Assembly (NCBI RefSeq): GCF_001652915.1
Contig: NZ_BBQI01000129.1
Span: forward strand, 1-44,177
Direction of reading: 5' to 3'
Source of the DNA: Cupriavidus sp. D384
Lineage (GTDB): Bacteria; Pseudomonadota; Gammaproteobacteria; Burkholderiales; Burkholderiaceae
DNA length: 44,177 nt
Shown here: in pieces, positions 8,179 through 16,377 of the stretch
Layout of the letters: each line of letters opens with the position of its first letter
Numbering within the stretch: the stretch's first letter is position 1
Position numbers and translations under genes: made by a program
Notes under the pieces: model-generated
The model's input: only the letters and a program-made list of their open reading frames with translations
Database searches by the model: none
Told to the model about the DNA's origin: nothing

Positions 8179-8586
8179 TGCTGGCACCGTGCCGTCGTCG
8201 GGCATGTCCAGCTCGATCACCAGCCCGCCTGGCAGCGATACAAAAATCTGCAGCGTGTTGTCCGCCGGCACGCGGGCCACGCGGAACGGCCACGGGCCGT
8301 CACGCAATTGGGTGATGACCGGCGCCGCCGGCCCGTCGCTGCGAAACGCGATATGGCCCAGCTGCAGTGCGCCCGACCCCGCATCGAGCCCGGTGTCGTC
8401 CACGGCGTGGATCACGGCCTGATCGCCGGCATATAGCCACGCGCCCGGAAACGGGAACGGCGGCCGGTAGCCCGGCTGCAGGCCCATGACGCCGCCAAAG
8501 AAGTCTTCCAGCACCTTGTGACTGCCGGCGGAGAGGTTCAGGTGGTCGAAGCGCCAGGTCGGGCGCGCCGCGTCGGTATCTTTCAT
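8170..8586 (-). CDS. VOC (glyoxalase/dioxygenase fold) family protein
   Basis: A 138-residue single-domain protein. The start at 8586 is chosen because AGGAG lies six bases upstream and the similarity begins at once (FDHLNL); longer in-frame starts add only Arg-rich shadow sequence. VOC metal-ligand positions are visible: His in FDHLNL, His in AVIHAVD, His in LGHIAFR and the terminal Glu in LVIELD. The paired beta-alpha-beta-beta-beta modules fit 138 residues. VOC proteins include glyoxalases, fosfomycin-resistance enzymes and extradiol dioxygenases; nothing here singles one out. The gene is convergent with the intradiol dioxygenase, so there is no operon link. Confidence 0.8.
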   Translation of the reverse strand: MKDTDAARPTWRFDHLNLSAGSHKVLEDFFGGVMGLQPGYRPPFPFPGAWLYAGDQAVIHAVDDTGLDAGSGALQLGHIAFRSDGPAAPVITQLRDGPWPFRVARVPADNTLQIFVSLPGGLVIELDMPDDGTVPAGR

Positions 8587-8955
8587 GGTGGCTCCTGTGA
8601 ATCCGTGGCATGTCGGGCTTGCGCCACTGCGACGACGCTCCCCAACCCTCCATCGGGATGAATTCGGGCGTAGGCGAATATCCCTTACCCTGTGGTCAGG
8701 GCCATGTTGCCGCTGGGGCAGCCCCCGCCATGTCGTCGTTGGAAATTGCAAAAACAGTCTCAAAGTATCAGACATGAGCGGCCATTGTTAGCTATGCTCC
8801 CCAGAGCAGGCGCGTGATTTTGTGGTGCAGCAACGCAAGACCCCACTCCAGGTATCAGGCAACAACTGTCAACACTGTCAAATCCGGTTTGTGAATGGGA
8901 CGGCGCGCACAGCGCCGTGGGCGCCCTCCGCGGCGCACTCTCCTGAGGGCTCCCG
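8587..8955. other. Intergenic region between divergent VOC and EAL genes
   Basis: About 370 bp with no convincing gene. It must hold the promoters of both divergent genes, but no -35/-10 pair stands out. A small CCCTG-TGGT-CAGGG hairpin lies at 8688-8701, and a CAACTGTCAACACTGTCAA direct repeat occurs near 8861-8880. Confidence 0.5.
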
Positions 8956-10545
8956 ATGCAGCGCAGCTGGTTCCTGGTTGTGACGATCGCGCTGGCGACG
9001 ATGGCCACGCTGTTCCCGGTGGGGATCGGCGTGTTCATGGCCCAGCTCGAAGCCAGCCGGCGCGAATCCGAGCAATTGAGCGTGTTCGCCGACGCGGCCG
9101 TCACGCGCGCCGAAACGGTCATGACCCAGGCACTCAACGCGCTGCAGGACCTGGAATCGCTGCGCGAGGACCCCTGCTCGTCATCGCATCTGGTGGAGAT
9201 GCGGCGCATCACCTATACCTATCGCCATATCCAGGACGCCGGCGCCTACCGGGGCGGCAAGCGGCTGTGCTCGGCCCTGCTGGGCGCCGTGCAGGCCGAC
9301 CAGTTCATCCTGCCGCCGCCCGACTGGCGCACGCCCGACGGCCTGGACTACTGGTTCGACCAGCCCAACCCGTTTGCCGCGCCACGCCGCTCGATGCTGC
9401 TGGGTCGCAATGGCAGTTATGTCGGGCTCGACCCGCAGACCTTTGTCGACGTGGTGGACCGCGAATCGCGCATGCTGGCCGCCGTGCAGACCGACGCCGG
9501 ACGCATCTTCGCGGCGTCGCAGGGTGCGAATCTTGCGCGGCTGCAACGCGCCTATGCCGATCACGCCTACGGATCGGGCGGCGATGCCGCGAGCGACGAC
9601 GACGCGTCGATCGTCCTGCGCAAGTCGCGCACGATGCCGCTGGCGGTGGTGGTGCTGGCGCCGCGTGCGGCGCTGCTGACCAACTGGAAGGCGCTGCTGG
9701 TCGGGGGCCTGGGGGTTGGCCTGGCGGCCGGCGTGCCGCTAGGCCTCCTGGTCTGGCGCCGCGCCACGCGCCGCTTCAGCCTGGAAGGCGAGTTGCGCGG
9801 GGCGGTGCGGCGCCACGAGATGGCCGTCCACTACCAGCCCATCGTCTCGCTGGCCGACAACCAGTGCGTGGGCGTCGAGGCGCTGGTCCGCTGGCGCCGG
9901 CACGGCCGGCTGGTGCGCCCCAACCTGTTCATCCCGATGGCGGAGAACGCCGGCCTGATCCAGCAGATCACCGACCAGGTGCTCGATATCGTGCTGGCCG
10001 AGCTTGGCACGCTGCTGCGCCGGCATCCGTCGTTCTACGTATCGATCAATGTCGGCGCCGAAGACCTGAAGAGCCGCCGCTTCCTGGGTGTGCTGACCGC
10101 GCGCCTGCGCGGCACCGGCATTTCGCCCGACCAGATCCGCATCGAGGCCACCGAGCGCGGCTTCCTGGAACCGGACGTGGCGCGCGACACGATCCAGGCA
10201 TTCCGCGACGCGGGCCATCCGGTCTATATCGACGACTTCGGCACGGGGTACTCCAGCCTGTCGTACCTGCAGAGCTTCAAGGTCGACGCGCTGAAGATCG
10301 ACAAGTCCTTTGTCGACACCATCGGCCAGGAGGCCGCGTCGAGCACCGTGGCGCCGCACATCATCGCCATGGCGCAGTCGCTGGGGCTGCAACTGGTGGC
10401 CGAAGGCATCGAGGACCGTGCCCAGGCCGATTTCCTGCGGGCGCAGGGCGTGGACTACGGCCAGGGCTGGCTGTTCGGCCGCCCGGTGCCGGCGGTGGAA
10501 CTGGCGCAGGTGCTGGCGCGCGGCGTGGCCCCTGCGGCGGCCTAG
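8956..10545 (+). CDS. CSS-motif/EAL-domain cyclic-di-GMP phosphodiesterase
   Basis: A 529-residue inner-membrane enzyme predicted to hydrolyse c-di-GMP. A first membrane helix (about 5-28) is followed by a periplasmic CSS domain with the paired cysteines Cys74 (DPCSSSH) and Cys105 (KRLCSAL). In this family their disulfide state controls activity. A second helix lies near 245-268, and an EAL domain runs from about 282 to the end. The catalytic motifs are intact: VEALVRW, SINVGAEDL, RIEATERGF, YIDDFGTGYSSLSYL, LKIDKSFVD, VAEGIED and QGWLFGRP. Loss of c-di-GMP generally favours motility, and flagellar genes lie 15 kb away, but no direct link is shown. The ATG at 8956 follows a CTGAGGGCT stretch. 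Confidence 0.92.
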   Translation: MQRSWFLVVTIALATMATLFPVGIGVFMAQLEASRRESEQLSVFADAAVTRAETVMTQALNALQDLESLREDPCSSSHLVEMRRITYTYRHIQDAGAYRGGKRLCSALLGAVQADQFILPPPDWRTPDGLDYWFDQPNPFAAPRRSMLLGRNGSYVGLDPQTFVDVVDRESRMLAAVQTDAGRIFAASQGANLARLQRAYADHAYGSGGDAASDDDASIVLRKSRTMPLAVVVLAPRAALLTNWKALLVGGLGVGLAAGVPLGLLVWRRATRRFSLEGELRGAVRRHEMAVHYQPIVSLADNQCVGVEALVRWRRHGRLVRPNLFIPMAENAGLIQQITDQVLDIVLAELGTLLRRHPSFYVSINVGAEDLKSRRFLGVLTARLRGTGISPDQIRIEATERGFLEPDVARDTIQAFRDAGHPVYIDDFGTGYSSLSYLQSFKVDALKIDKSFVDTIGQEAASSTVAPHIIAMAQSLGLQLVAEGIEDRAQADFLRAQGVDYGQGWLFGRPVPAVELAQVLARGVAPAAA

Positions 10546-10590
10546 ACGCTAGAATCGGCAGACCATACCAATAACGATCGAGCCCCCTTC

Positions 10591-11208
10591 ATGTCCCTGC
10601 CTGCCCTTTTCCTGACTGCCGCCGGCGTTGGCCTGGCCGTTGCCGCGCCGGTCGGCCCGATGGGGATGCTGTGCATTCGCCGCACCCTGACCGATGGCCC
10701 GCGCGCCGGGTTGTCGATCGGCTTTGGCATTGCCTGTGGCGATGCCGCGTATGGCCTGGTGGCCGCGCTGGGGCTGGTGGGGGTGTCGCAATTCATGCTG
10801 GCCTACGACAAGCCGCTGCATGTCGCCGCCGGTTTGTTCCTGCTCTACCTGGGACTGCGCACGTTCTTCCAGAAACCGACCGAACAGGTAGCCACGTTGC
10901 GCGGCAACGGGTCGGGGCTGCGTGCATTCGCCAGCGCCTTCCTGCTGACGCTGACCAACCCGCAGACCATCATCATGTTTGCCGCGTTGTTCGCCACGCT
11001 GGCGCCGCGCGGGCCGTTCTCGACGACCATCGCCATGACCACGGTGCTGGGGGTGTTCTGTGGATCGATCGCCTGGTGGTGCGTGCTGGTGGCGATGGTC
11101 ACGGGGGCGCGCCATGCGCTGGGCACGCGACTGCGCCAGTGGATCGACAGGGTGGTCGGGCTGGCGCTGGCGGCGTTCGGGGTATCGGAAATCCGCCGCG
11201 CGATGTAA
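10591..11208 (+). CDS. LysE/RhtB-family amino-acid exporter
   Basis: A 205-residue protein with about six hydrophobic helices. The family N-terminal signature is AAPVGPMGMLCIRRTLTDGPRAGLSIGFGIACGDAAYG, and a conserved TLTNPQTIIMFAALFA segment lies in the middle, as in LysE/RhtB exporters. These carriers pump amino acids or related metabolites out of the cell using the proton gradient. The gene is 45 bp downstream of the EAL gene on the same strand and convergent with the second Bug receptor. The substrate cannot be deduced. Confidence 0.9.
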   Translation: MSLPALFLTAAGVGLAVAAPVGPMGMLCIRRTLTDGPRAGLSIGFGIACGDAAYGLVAALGLVGVSQFMLAYDKPLHVAAGLFLLYLGLRTFFQKPTEQVATLRGNGSGLRAFASAFLLTLTNPQTIIMFAALFATLAPRGPFSTTIAMTTVLGVFCGSIAWWCVLVAMVTGARHALGTRLRQWIDRVVGLALAAFGVSEIRRAM

Positions 11209-11246
11209 GGGCGCGGCGGCGGCCCCAGATTCGGGCCCCAGACTCG

Positions 11247-11258
11247 GCCGGATCCGGC
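11247..11258. terminator. Palindrome between convergent LysE and Bug genes
   Basis: GCCGGATCCGGC is a perfect 12-bp palindrome that abuts the stop codon of the minus-strand Bug gene, 38 bp after the LysE stop. It may help termination of one or both transcripts, but no T-run follows. Confidence 0.25.
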
Positions 11259-12260
11259 TTATTCGGCCTTTGCGCCAGAATCCTTCGCCACCTTGGTCCA
11301 CTTGGTGGTTTCGGTCTTGATGAAGCCCGCCAGCTGTTGCGGCGTCATGTCGCCGGCGGTCACGCCCTGTTCGTCGAATCGCTTCTGCACGTCGGGCTGC
11401 TTCAGCACCCTGGCGAGTTCGGCGCTCATGCGCTGGCGGACTGCCTCGGGCGTGCCATGCGGGGCCATCAGCGCGTACCAGGTGGTCACTTCGTAGCCAG
11501 GCACGCCGCTTTCCGCCACGGTCGGCACGCCCGGATAGGCGGCCGAGCGCTTGGCAGACGTCACCGCCAGCGCCTTGACCTTGCCGCTCTTGATATGCGG
11601 ATTGGCCGACGGGCTGGTCTCGATCGCCATCTGGATCTGGCCCGCGATCAGGTCGGTCATCATCGGCGCGCCGCCCTTGTAGGGCACGTGCGCGATATCG
11701 GTGCCCGTGGACGCGCGGAACAGCTCGCCCGACAGGTGCTCGGTGCTGCCGATACCGGCCGAACCGTAGTTGACCTTGCCCGGATTGGCCTTGATATAGG
11801 CCACCAGTTCCTGCACGTTTTTGGCCGGAATCGACTGGTTCACGATCAGCACGTTCGGCGTCAGCGCCACCATGCCGATCGGTTCAAGGTCTTTCTGGAA
11901 GTCGTAGGGCAGCGTCTTGTAGATGCCGGGCGCCATCGTGTGCGCCACCGTCGCCAGCAGGAACGTGTAGCCGTCAGGATTGGCGCGCGCCACCAGCGCC
12001 CCGCCGATCGTGCCGCCGGCGCCGGGCCGGTTGTCGACCACCACCGGCTGGCCCAGCGCCTCGCCCAGCCGCTGGCCTACGGCACGCCCGATGATGTCGG
12101 TGGTGCCACCCGACGCGAACGGGACGACCAGCGTGATCGGCTTGGACGGCCATGCATCGGCGGCCAAGGCAGCAGTGGTAAAAGAGGCCGGGATGGCGGC
12201 AGCCAGGGCCATGGTGCCGAGCGCCTTCAGCGCGATGCGGCGCGGCATGCGTGGGATCAT
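11259..12260 (-). CDS. Bug/TctC-family periplasmic solute-binding receptor (second copy)
   Basis: A 333-residue exported receptor. The leader has a twin-Arg-like start (PRRIALKALG) and ends near AALA/ADAW. The mature part carries the family blocks WPSKPITLVVPFASGGTTDIIGR, VVDNRPGAGGTIGG, STEHLSGELF and VPYKGGAPMMTDLIAGQIQM. It resembles the receptor at 5203 in architecture but is clearly a different member, so the ligand probably differs. A LysR regulator lies 94 bp upstream on the same strand and probably controls it. No TctA/TctB membrane components are nearby. Bug receptors without transport partners sometimes act in sensing, so uptake is not certain. Confidence 0.92.
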   Translation of the reverse strand: MIPRMPRRIALKALGTMALAAAIPASFTTAALAADAWPSKPITLVVPFASGGTTDIIGRAVGQRLGEALGQPVVVDNRPGAGGTIGGALVARANPDGYTFLLATVAHTMAPGIYKTLPYDFQKDLEPIGMVALTPNVLIVNQSIPAKNVQELVAYIKANPGKVNYGSAGIGSTEHLSGELFRASTGTDIAHVPYKGGAPMMTDLIAGQIQMAIETSPSANPHIKSGKVKALAVTSAKRSAAYPGVPTVAESGVPGYEVTTWYALMAPHGTPEAVRQRMSAELARVLKQPDVQKRFDEQGVTAGDMTPQQLAGFIKTETTKWTKVAKDSGAKAE

Positions 12261-12354
12261 GCGAGTCTCCTGCGGGAATCGTTGGAATCGTTCGAATTCC
12301 CCGACTCTACGGGGCGTGCGTCGTGTGCGCCAGCCCCGACCCGGCAGACGGTGT

Positions 12355-13281
12355 TCAGGATTTGTGAAGGGTAGCCCCGGGCCACCGGCCTGCCGTCACC
12401 AGTTCGCGCGCCACCTGCTCCAGCACGCTGCGCGCCGCAAGCCCTGCGGGAGACAGTTCGTCGTCTGACAGGCTCACCAGCATGTTGGGGCGGCTCACCC
12501 CGGCATCGACAATCTCGATCAGCGTCAGCGGGTCGCCCAGATGGCGTGCCACGGCCGCGCCCGGCTGGATGGTGGCGCCGATACCGGCGCGCACGGCATC
12601 CATCAGCATCGCCAGGCCATCGATTTCGGCGACCACATTCAGTGGCCGCTGGTTGCGTGCAGATGCCGCATTGAGTACCGCGCGCAGCCCGTGGGCGCCG
12701 CTTGGCAGGATAAGCGGCAGGTCGCCGATGGCGTCCAGGTGCATTGTCTTCGCGTCCGGAAGGCCCGGCTGGTCCGGCCGGGCAATCACGAACAGGCGCT
12801 CTTCCAGCAGCGGCATGCTGCTCCAGCGCTGTCCCGGCTCCAGCTGGAACAGCACGGCAAGGTCGAGCTGCCGCGCCCCGATCATCGTCGCCAGGGCGCC
12901 GGAGAGGCTTTCCACCAGATGCATGCGGATATCGGGATAGCGGTCGCGCATCGCCAGCATGAACGCCGGCCCCAGCACGGCCAGCGTGCTGGGCGCCATG
13001 CCCACGCTGACATGGCCCGACAGCCGTGCCGTACGCGCCGCATGCGCCGCATCGTCGGCGTGGCGCAGTGCCAGCTGCGCCTGGCGCCAGAACGCCAGCC
13101 CGGCATCGGTAGGCACCACACCCGTGGACGTGCGCTGCAGCAGCCGTGTGGACAACTCGCTCTCCAGGCGACTGATCTGCTGGCTCAGCGCAGACGTGAC
13201 CACGCCCAGCCGCTGGGCCGCCTGCCCCATGCTGCCAAGCTCCACCACGTGTACGAAGTAGCGCAGTTGCCGCAGTTCCAT
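12355..13281 (-). CDS. LysR-family transcriptional regulator
   Basis: A 308-residue regulator with an N-terminal winged helix-turn-helix (MELRQLRYFVHVVELGSMGQAAQRLGVVTSALSQQISRLE, residues 1-60) and a C-terminal two-lobed substrate-binding domain (about 90-300), containing VSVGMAPSTLAVLGPAF and the later VAEIDGLAMLMDAVRAGIGATIQPG. The domain order and length are standard. It lies upstream of the Bug receptor gene in the same direction; such LysR-Bug pairs are common in Burkholderiales and usually respond to an aromatic or carboxylic acid. The SBP-like effector pocket gives no ligand clue. Confidence 0.92.
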   Translation of the reverse strand: MELRQLRYFVHVVELGSMGQAAQRLGVVTSALSQQISRLESELSTRLLQRTSTGVVPTDAGLAFWRQAQLALRHADDAAHAARTARLSGHVSVGMAPSTLAVLGPAFMLAMRDRYPDIRMHLVESLSGALATMIGARQLDLAVLFQLEPGQRWSSMPLLEERLFVIARPDQPGLPDAKTMHLDAIGDLPLILPSGAHGLRAVLNAASARNQRPLNVVAEIDGLAMLMDAVRAGIGATIQPGAAVARHLGDPLTLIEIVDAGVSRPNMLVSLSDDELSPAGLAARSVLEQVARELVTAGRWPGATLHKS

Positions 13282-13377
13282 TTCCCCTCCCGGTCACGAT
13301 CCGCCTGAATCTTCAGCCCGTATTGTGCCTGTGGCGCAACGGCATGTGCCATGTGACCCGGCAAGATGTGACGCCAG

Positions 13378-13728
13378 CTACGCGCGCCCGAATGCTTCGC
13401 GCAGTTTCTTCTTGGCCCGTTGCAGCGTGGCGCGCCGCGCTTCGGGCAGGTTGCGGCCGGCCCGGTTGATGTAGAAGTTCAGCATGGACATTGCGGACTG
13501 ATACGGTGTGCCCTTGCGGCGCCGGCTGTGCGTGGCCGATTGTTTCAACGACTTCGCAATGGTTTCCGGCGAGTCCGACTTGAACACGTCGGGTTGCAGA
13601 TCCATCGCGTCGCTGCTGTCCGTCACGCGCTGCGACCAGCGGCGTGCCTTGCGGCGCGACTTGCCGCTATGCGGCCGATGGCGCGTGGTCTTTGCCGGTG
13701 TTTTCGATGACTGGGCTGTCTTTGTCAT
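13378..13728 (-). CDS. DUF3175 small basic protein
   Basis: A 116-residue, Lys/Arg-rich protein. The ATG at 13728 (MTKTAQ) is preferred over the longer start at 13788, because similarity begins later and the extra residues look random. Residues about 30-110 match the DUF3175 pattern as I recall it: RRWSQRVTDSSDAMDL, an FKSDSPETIAKSLKQSA helix, and SAMSMLNFYINRAGRNL. The function of the family is not known. The basic N-terminus with many Lys, Thr and Ser suggests nucleic-acid binding, but this is inference only. It is monocistronic, between the LysR gene and the phasin-like gene. Confidence 0.75.
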   Translation of the reverse strand: MTKTAQSSKTPAKTTRHRPHSGKSRRKARRWSQRVTDSSDAMDLQPDVFKSDSPETIAKSLKQSATHSRRRKGTPYQSAMSMLNFYINRAGRNLPEARRATLQRAKKKLREAFGRA

Positions 13729-14014
13729 GACGCATGGCTCCTGCACGATAGGTGCCCAGACCCAGCGACTTCCGTGCCACCCATGCATCGTGAATCGCGA
13801 AGGACACGGGACAACTGCCGGTTGACCGGGGGTCCGTCATGGATGACGATGTGGTGGTCGCCCCCAGGGGATGCCGTGGTGCCTGCACGAGAAGCCGGCA
13901 GCACCCCGCCCAGTCACCCGTTCAATCGACTGGCACATCCCGCGCTTGCAGCACGCTTGCATCACCTATCGCACTGCACTTTTCTTACTGGTTTACAACC
14001 TGGAGCCTTCCAGC

Positions 14015-14491
14015 ATGCAAAGCCAATCCACGACTCCCTGGGCCATGTGGCCATTCCAGCCGTTCGCGTTTCCGCCGGCGGCCTTCCAGCCGTTTGCCAC
14101 GTTCGACACCAAGCTGCTTGAGAACTGGCAGAAGATGATGGGCCTGAATGCCGACTTCTCGCGATCGATCGTCGAGGAAACCCAGTTCGACTGGGCATCG
14201 TGCTTCCTGCCCCAAGACCCCGAGGAGCTGTATGCGCGGCAGTGGACCAACCAGATGCCGATGATGTCGATTCCGATGCACTACATGAACGCCATGCTGG
14301 AGCTTGGCGCGGCCACCCAGCGTGCCTGGGCGGACGCCTGGGGCCACTGGCTCGGCATCCCCGTGCTGCTGCCGGCGATGCCCGTGATGCCCGACGTGAC
14401 GGCAGTCGCCACGCCCGATGGCGATGTGGTCGACGTGCCGGCCGTTCATGTGCGCGAGACGTCGCGCGAGCGCAAGGAAAAGTCCCACTAG
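14015..14491 (+). CDS. Phasin-like small protein
   Basis: About 158 residues from the ATG at 14015, which has TGGAGC upstream. The N-terminus is rich in Pro, Phe and Trp (PWAMWPFQPFAFPPAAFQPF). The middle is an amphipathic helix (KLLENWQKMMGLNADFSRSIVEE). The stretch MHYMNAMLELGAATQRAWADAWGHWLG resembles the hydrophobic helix of phasins, which coat polyhydroxyalkanoate granules. The tail is charged (RETSRERKEKSH). No pha genes flank it, and phasin similarity is judged by eye only. A strong stem-loop follows the stop codon, so it is its own transcription unit. Confidence 0.5.
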   Translation: MQSQSTTPWAMWPFQPFAFPPAAFQPFATFDTKLLENWQKMMGLNADFSRSIVEETQFDWASCFLPQDPEELYARQWTNQMPMMSIPMHYMNAMLELGAATQRAWADAWGHWLGIPVLLPAMPVMPDVTAVATPDGDVVDVPAVHVRETSRERKEKSH

Positions 14492-14501
14492 CACCTCCGG
14501 C

Positions 14502-14540
14502 AAACGTGCCGGCACCGGCATACCGTGTGCCGGCACGTTT
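14502..14540 (+). terminator. Strong intrinsic terminator after the phasin-like gene
   Basis: AAACGTGCCGGCAC (14502-14515) and GTGCCGGCACGTTT (14527-14540) form a perfect 14-bp stem around an 11-base loop, 10 bp after the stop codon. The descending arm ends in TTT. Confidence 0.75.
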
Positions 14541-14663
14541 CAGCGTCAGGGACTATCCTTGCAGAGACAGCAAACCCAGGCTTGCGTCATGCCGCCTGCC
14601 CGATGGCTTGATGGGCGCACTCGGGCGGGCCCCTGAATCGCGCCCCAATCTGGCGAGGCTCCC

Positions 14664-15026
14664 ATGAGCAAGACAGTAATTTCCAGCCTGATCGTCGCGG
14701 CGGCAGCCATTGCCATGGCACCGCTGGCGCACGCGCAGAACAAGCAGTTCGATCCCTATTCGCAGGGAGCAAAGGCCGGCAAGGCCGATCCGTACACCGA
14801 CGGCGCCAAGGCCGGCAAGTTCGATCCCTATACCGATGGCGCGAACAAGTCGACCCGCACTGACCTGGCACCATCGGCCAAGGCCGATCCGTACACCGAC
14901 GGCGCCAAGTCGGACAAGTACAACCCCTATACCGATGGCGCACGCGTAGGCAAACCCGATCCGTACACCGACGGCGCCAAGACCAGCAAGCCCGATCCTT
15001 ATACCGACGGCGCGAAGTCGAAGTAA
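14664..15026 (+). CDS. Secreted DPYTDGAK tandem-repeat protein
   Basis: A 120-residue protein with a clear Sec signal peptide (residues 1-24, cleavage near AHA/QN). The rest is seven copies of a roughly 12-residue unit with consensus (F/A/P)-DPYTDGAK-xxK. Only a nine-residue insert after the third unit (STRTDLAPS region) breaks the period. The mature protein has no Cys and no hydrophobic core, and is rich in Asp, Lys, Tyr and Gly, so it is probably periplasmic or extracellular and disordered or Ca2+-dependent. I do not recognise a characterised family. The gene stands alone, bracketed by terminators on both sides. Function is unknown; binding of a metal or of cell-wall polymer is speculation from the repeated acidic residues. 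Confidence 0.8.
   Translation: MSKTVISSLIVAAAAIAMAPLAHAQNKQFDPYSQGAKAGKADPYTDGAKAGKFDPYTDGANKSTRTDLAPSAKADPYTDGAKSDKYNPYTDGARVGKPDPYTDGAKTSKPDPYTDGAKSK
14748..15023 (+). repeat. In-gene tandem repeat, 36-bp unit with 72-bp higher-order period
   Basis: Seven units begin at 14748, 14784, 14820, 14883, 14919, 14955 and 14991. Even-numbered units share the codons GATCCGTACACCGACGG; odd-numbered units use CCCTATACCGATGG-type codons. The alternation implies growth by duplication of a two-unit block, interrupted by 27 extra bases in unit three. Confidence 0.85.
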
Positions 15027-15048
15027 CGTCGAACCCGCGGGTTCGATC

Positions 15049-15084
15049 CGCCCGGCACGGCCGCAAGGCTGCGCCGGGCGTTTT
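15049..15084 (+). terminator. Intrinsic terminator after the repeat-protein gene
   Basis: CGCCCGGC (15049-15056) pairs with GCCGGGCG (15073-15080) and is followed at once by TTTTGTTGT. An 18-bp perfect palindrome (15029-15046) lies just upstream and may add a second hairpin. Confidence 0.75.
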
Positions 15085-15123
15085 GTTGTCTGCTCGTCGG
15101 TCCCTTCGGTCCCTTCAGTCGCG

Positions 15124-15747
15124 TCAGTCCGACGCCGCGCGCGCCGGTGCACCGTCCTTCAGCCAGGGCAGAAAGCCATGCAGGAAGCGCGACGCGGCGG
15201 GCATGAAATAGCTGCCGTGGTGATAGCAAGGATCGAGCGTGGTAACGATCCGCCGGCCGGGACCACTAGCCGCGTCGTCATAGAGCACTGACTGCCCGTC
15301 GACGGTATTCACCACCGACACCGCGCCCGGCGGCGTCACCAGATCGCCATGCCGGTGCCAGGTGGCATCGGTCAGGCTGATCCGTTCGAACAGGCCGTGA
15401 CCCGCGTCGCCCACGCGCAGGCCTGAGTCGGCACCCGGTTCGCGCCACCACCAGAAATTGACTTCCCCCGGGCGCCACTGCACGTCGTCCAGCCAGAGAT
15501 CGGCCCGGCTTTCGCCGAGGGCCACGACGAGCTTGCCCGCCGCCAGAAAGTCTGCAATGGCATCGCGTGCGGCAATCAGGTCTACCGGGTTCTGCCGGCT
15601 GGCAACGTAAAGGCAATCGACCTGTGCCAGGTCTGCGCGCGCCAGCGCCGGCGCATGGATGTTGTCATCGAAATACCGGCGCAGCGCCGGGTCGTTGAAG
15701 GTTGCGTGATGGTAATAAGTGCCACCGTCCACGAAAGCGATACGCAT
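15124..15747 (-). CDS. ThuA/amidotransferase-like cytosolic protein B of the uptake operon
   Basis: A 207-residue soluble protein without signal peptide or membrane segment. It begins MRIAFVDGGTYYHHATF, and the alternating strands (VDCLYVAS, GKLVVALGE, RRIVTTLDPCYHHGSYF) suggest a flavodoxin-like fold of the ThuA/class I amidotransferase-like type. Two His-His pairs (YYHH, YHHG) and a FWWWRE cluster stand out. It resembles the upstream neighbour at 15751 in length and overall plan: FLAAGKLVVALGESRADLWL versus HLDAGGTLVFNGHLVYPIF, each followed by a later PPGAV block. The start is 3 bp beyond the neighbour's stop, with GGGGAG as ribosome site, so it ends a six-gene operon. The function is unknown; processing of the imported ligand is an inference from context. 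Confidence 0.6.
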   Translation of the reverse strand: MRIAFVDGGTYYHHATFNDPALRRYFDDNIHAPALARADLAQVDCLYVASRQNPVDLIAARDAIADFLAAGKLVVALGESRADLWLDDVQWRPGEVNFWWWREPGADSGLRVGDAGHGLFERISLTDATWHRHGDLVTPPGAVSVVNTVDGQSVLYDDAASGPGRRIVTTLDPCYHHGSYFMPAASRFLHGFLPWLKDGAPARAASD

Positions 15748-15750
15748 GCG

Positions 15751-16377
15751 CTACTCCCCTTGATTGCCGGGCAGCGCTGGCGCGCCGGCTTCGATCCAGT
15801 CCAACAGCTGCGGGCCAATGCGCGCCGCGCTGCTCGCATCGTCGAGATACATCCAGCAGGTGTTGCCGCCATGCATCAGGATCTGGCCGCCCGCGGGCCG
15901 CTGCCACACCCAGTCCAGGGGCGAGCCGTCCTCTTGCAGGCGATGCAGTACCACGGCACCCGGCGGCGCCGGATTGGCGCCCCGGCCATAGAAGCCGGCC
16001 ACGGCGCGCCGGAAACTCAGGTCGTCGCAAGACACCCCGTCGAACACCGGATGCGCATGCACCCGCTCGACGATCAGGTCCTTGACGCTGCGCCCCGCCG
16101 CCACGCGATAGGGCGCCAGTTCGTCAAAGATCGGATAGACCAGATGACCGTTGAACACCAGCGTGCCGCCAGCGTCCAGATGCGTGCGCAGCACGGCGCG
16201 GTGGTCCATCAACGTGCGTTGATCGATATGCGCTTCGATCAGGATGGCTCGCCGGCCCAGGAAGTCGGCGTCGCAAAGGTTGCGCAGCGAGCGGGACACC
16301 ATGCCGCGCGCCTGCAGCAGCGCGGTGAACGCCGGCAGCTCATGAGAGATGGCACGGACGTGCAGGACATTGTTCAT
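15751..16377 (-). CDS. ThuA/amidotransferase-like cytosolic protein A of the uptake operon
   Basis: A 208-residue soluble protein. The ATG at 16377 overlaps the ATPase stop (ATGA), and earlier in-frame starts lie inside the ATPase gene. Strand-loop patterns AILIEAHIDQRTLMDHRAVLRTHLDAGGTLVFNGHLVYPIFDE and GQILMHGGNTCWMYLDDAS fit a Rossmann/flavodoxin-like fold similar to ThuA and class I glutamine amidotransferases. A classic Cys-His-Glu amidotransferase triad is not evident. The protein seems distantly paralogous to the neighbour at 15124, so the two may form a heterodimer. Such genes are not standard parts of siderophore or heme ABC operons. The role is unknown. Confidence 0.6.
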   Translation of the reverse strand: MNNVLHVRAISHELPAFTALLQARGMVSRSLRNLCDADFLGRRAILIEAHIDQRTLMDHRAVLRTHLDAGGTLVFNGHLVYPIFDELAPYRVAAGRSVKDLIVERVHAHPVFDGVSCDDLSFRRAVAGFYGRGANPAPPGAVVLHRLQEDGSPLDWVWQRPAGGQILMHGGNTCWMYLDDASSAARIGPQLLDWIEAGAPALPGNQGE

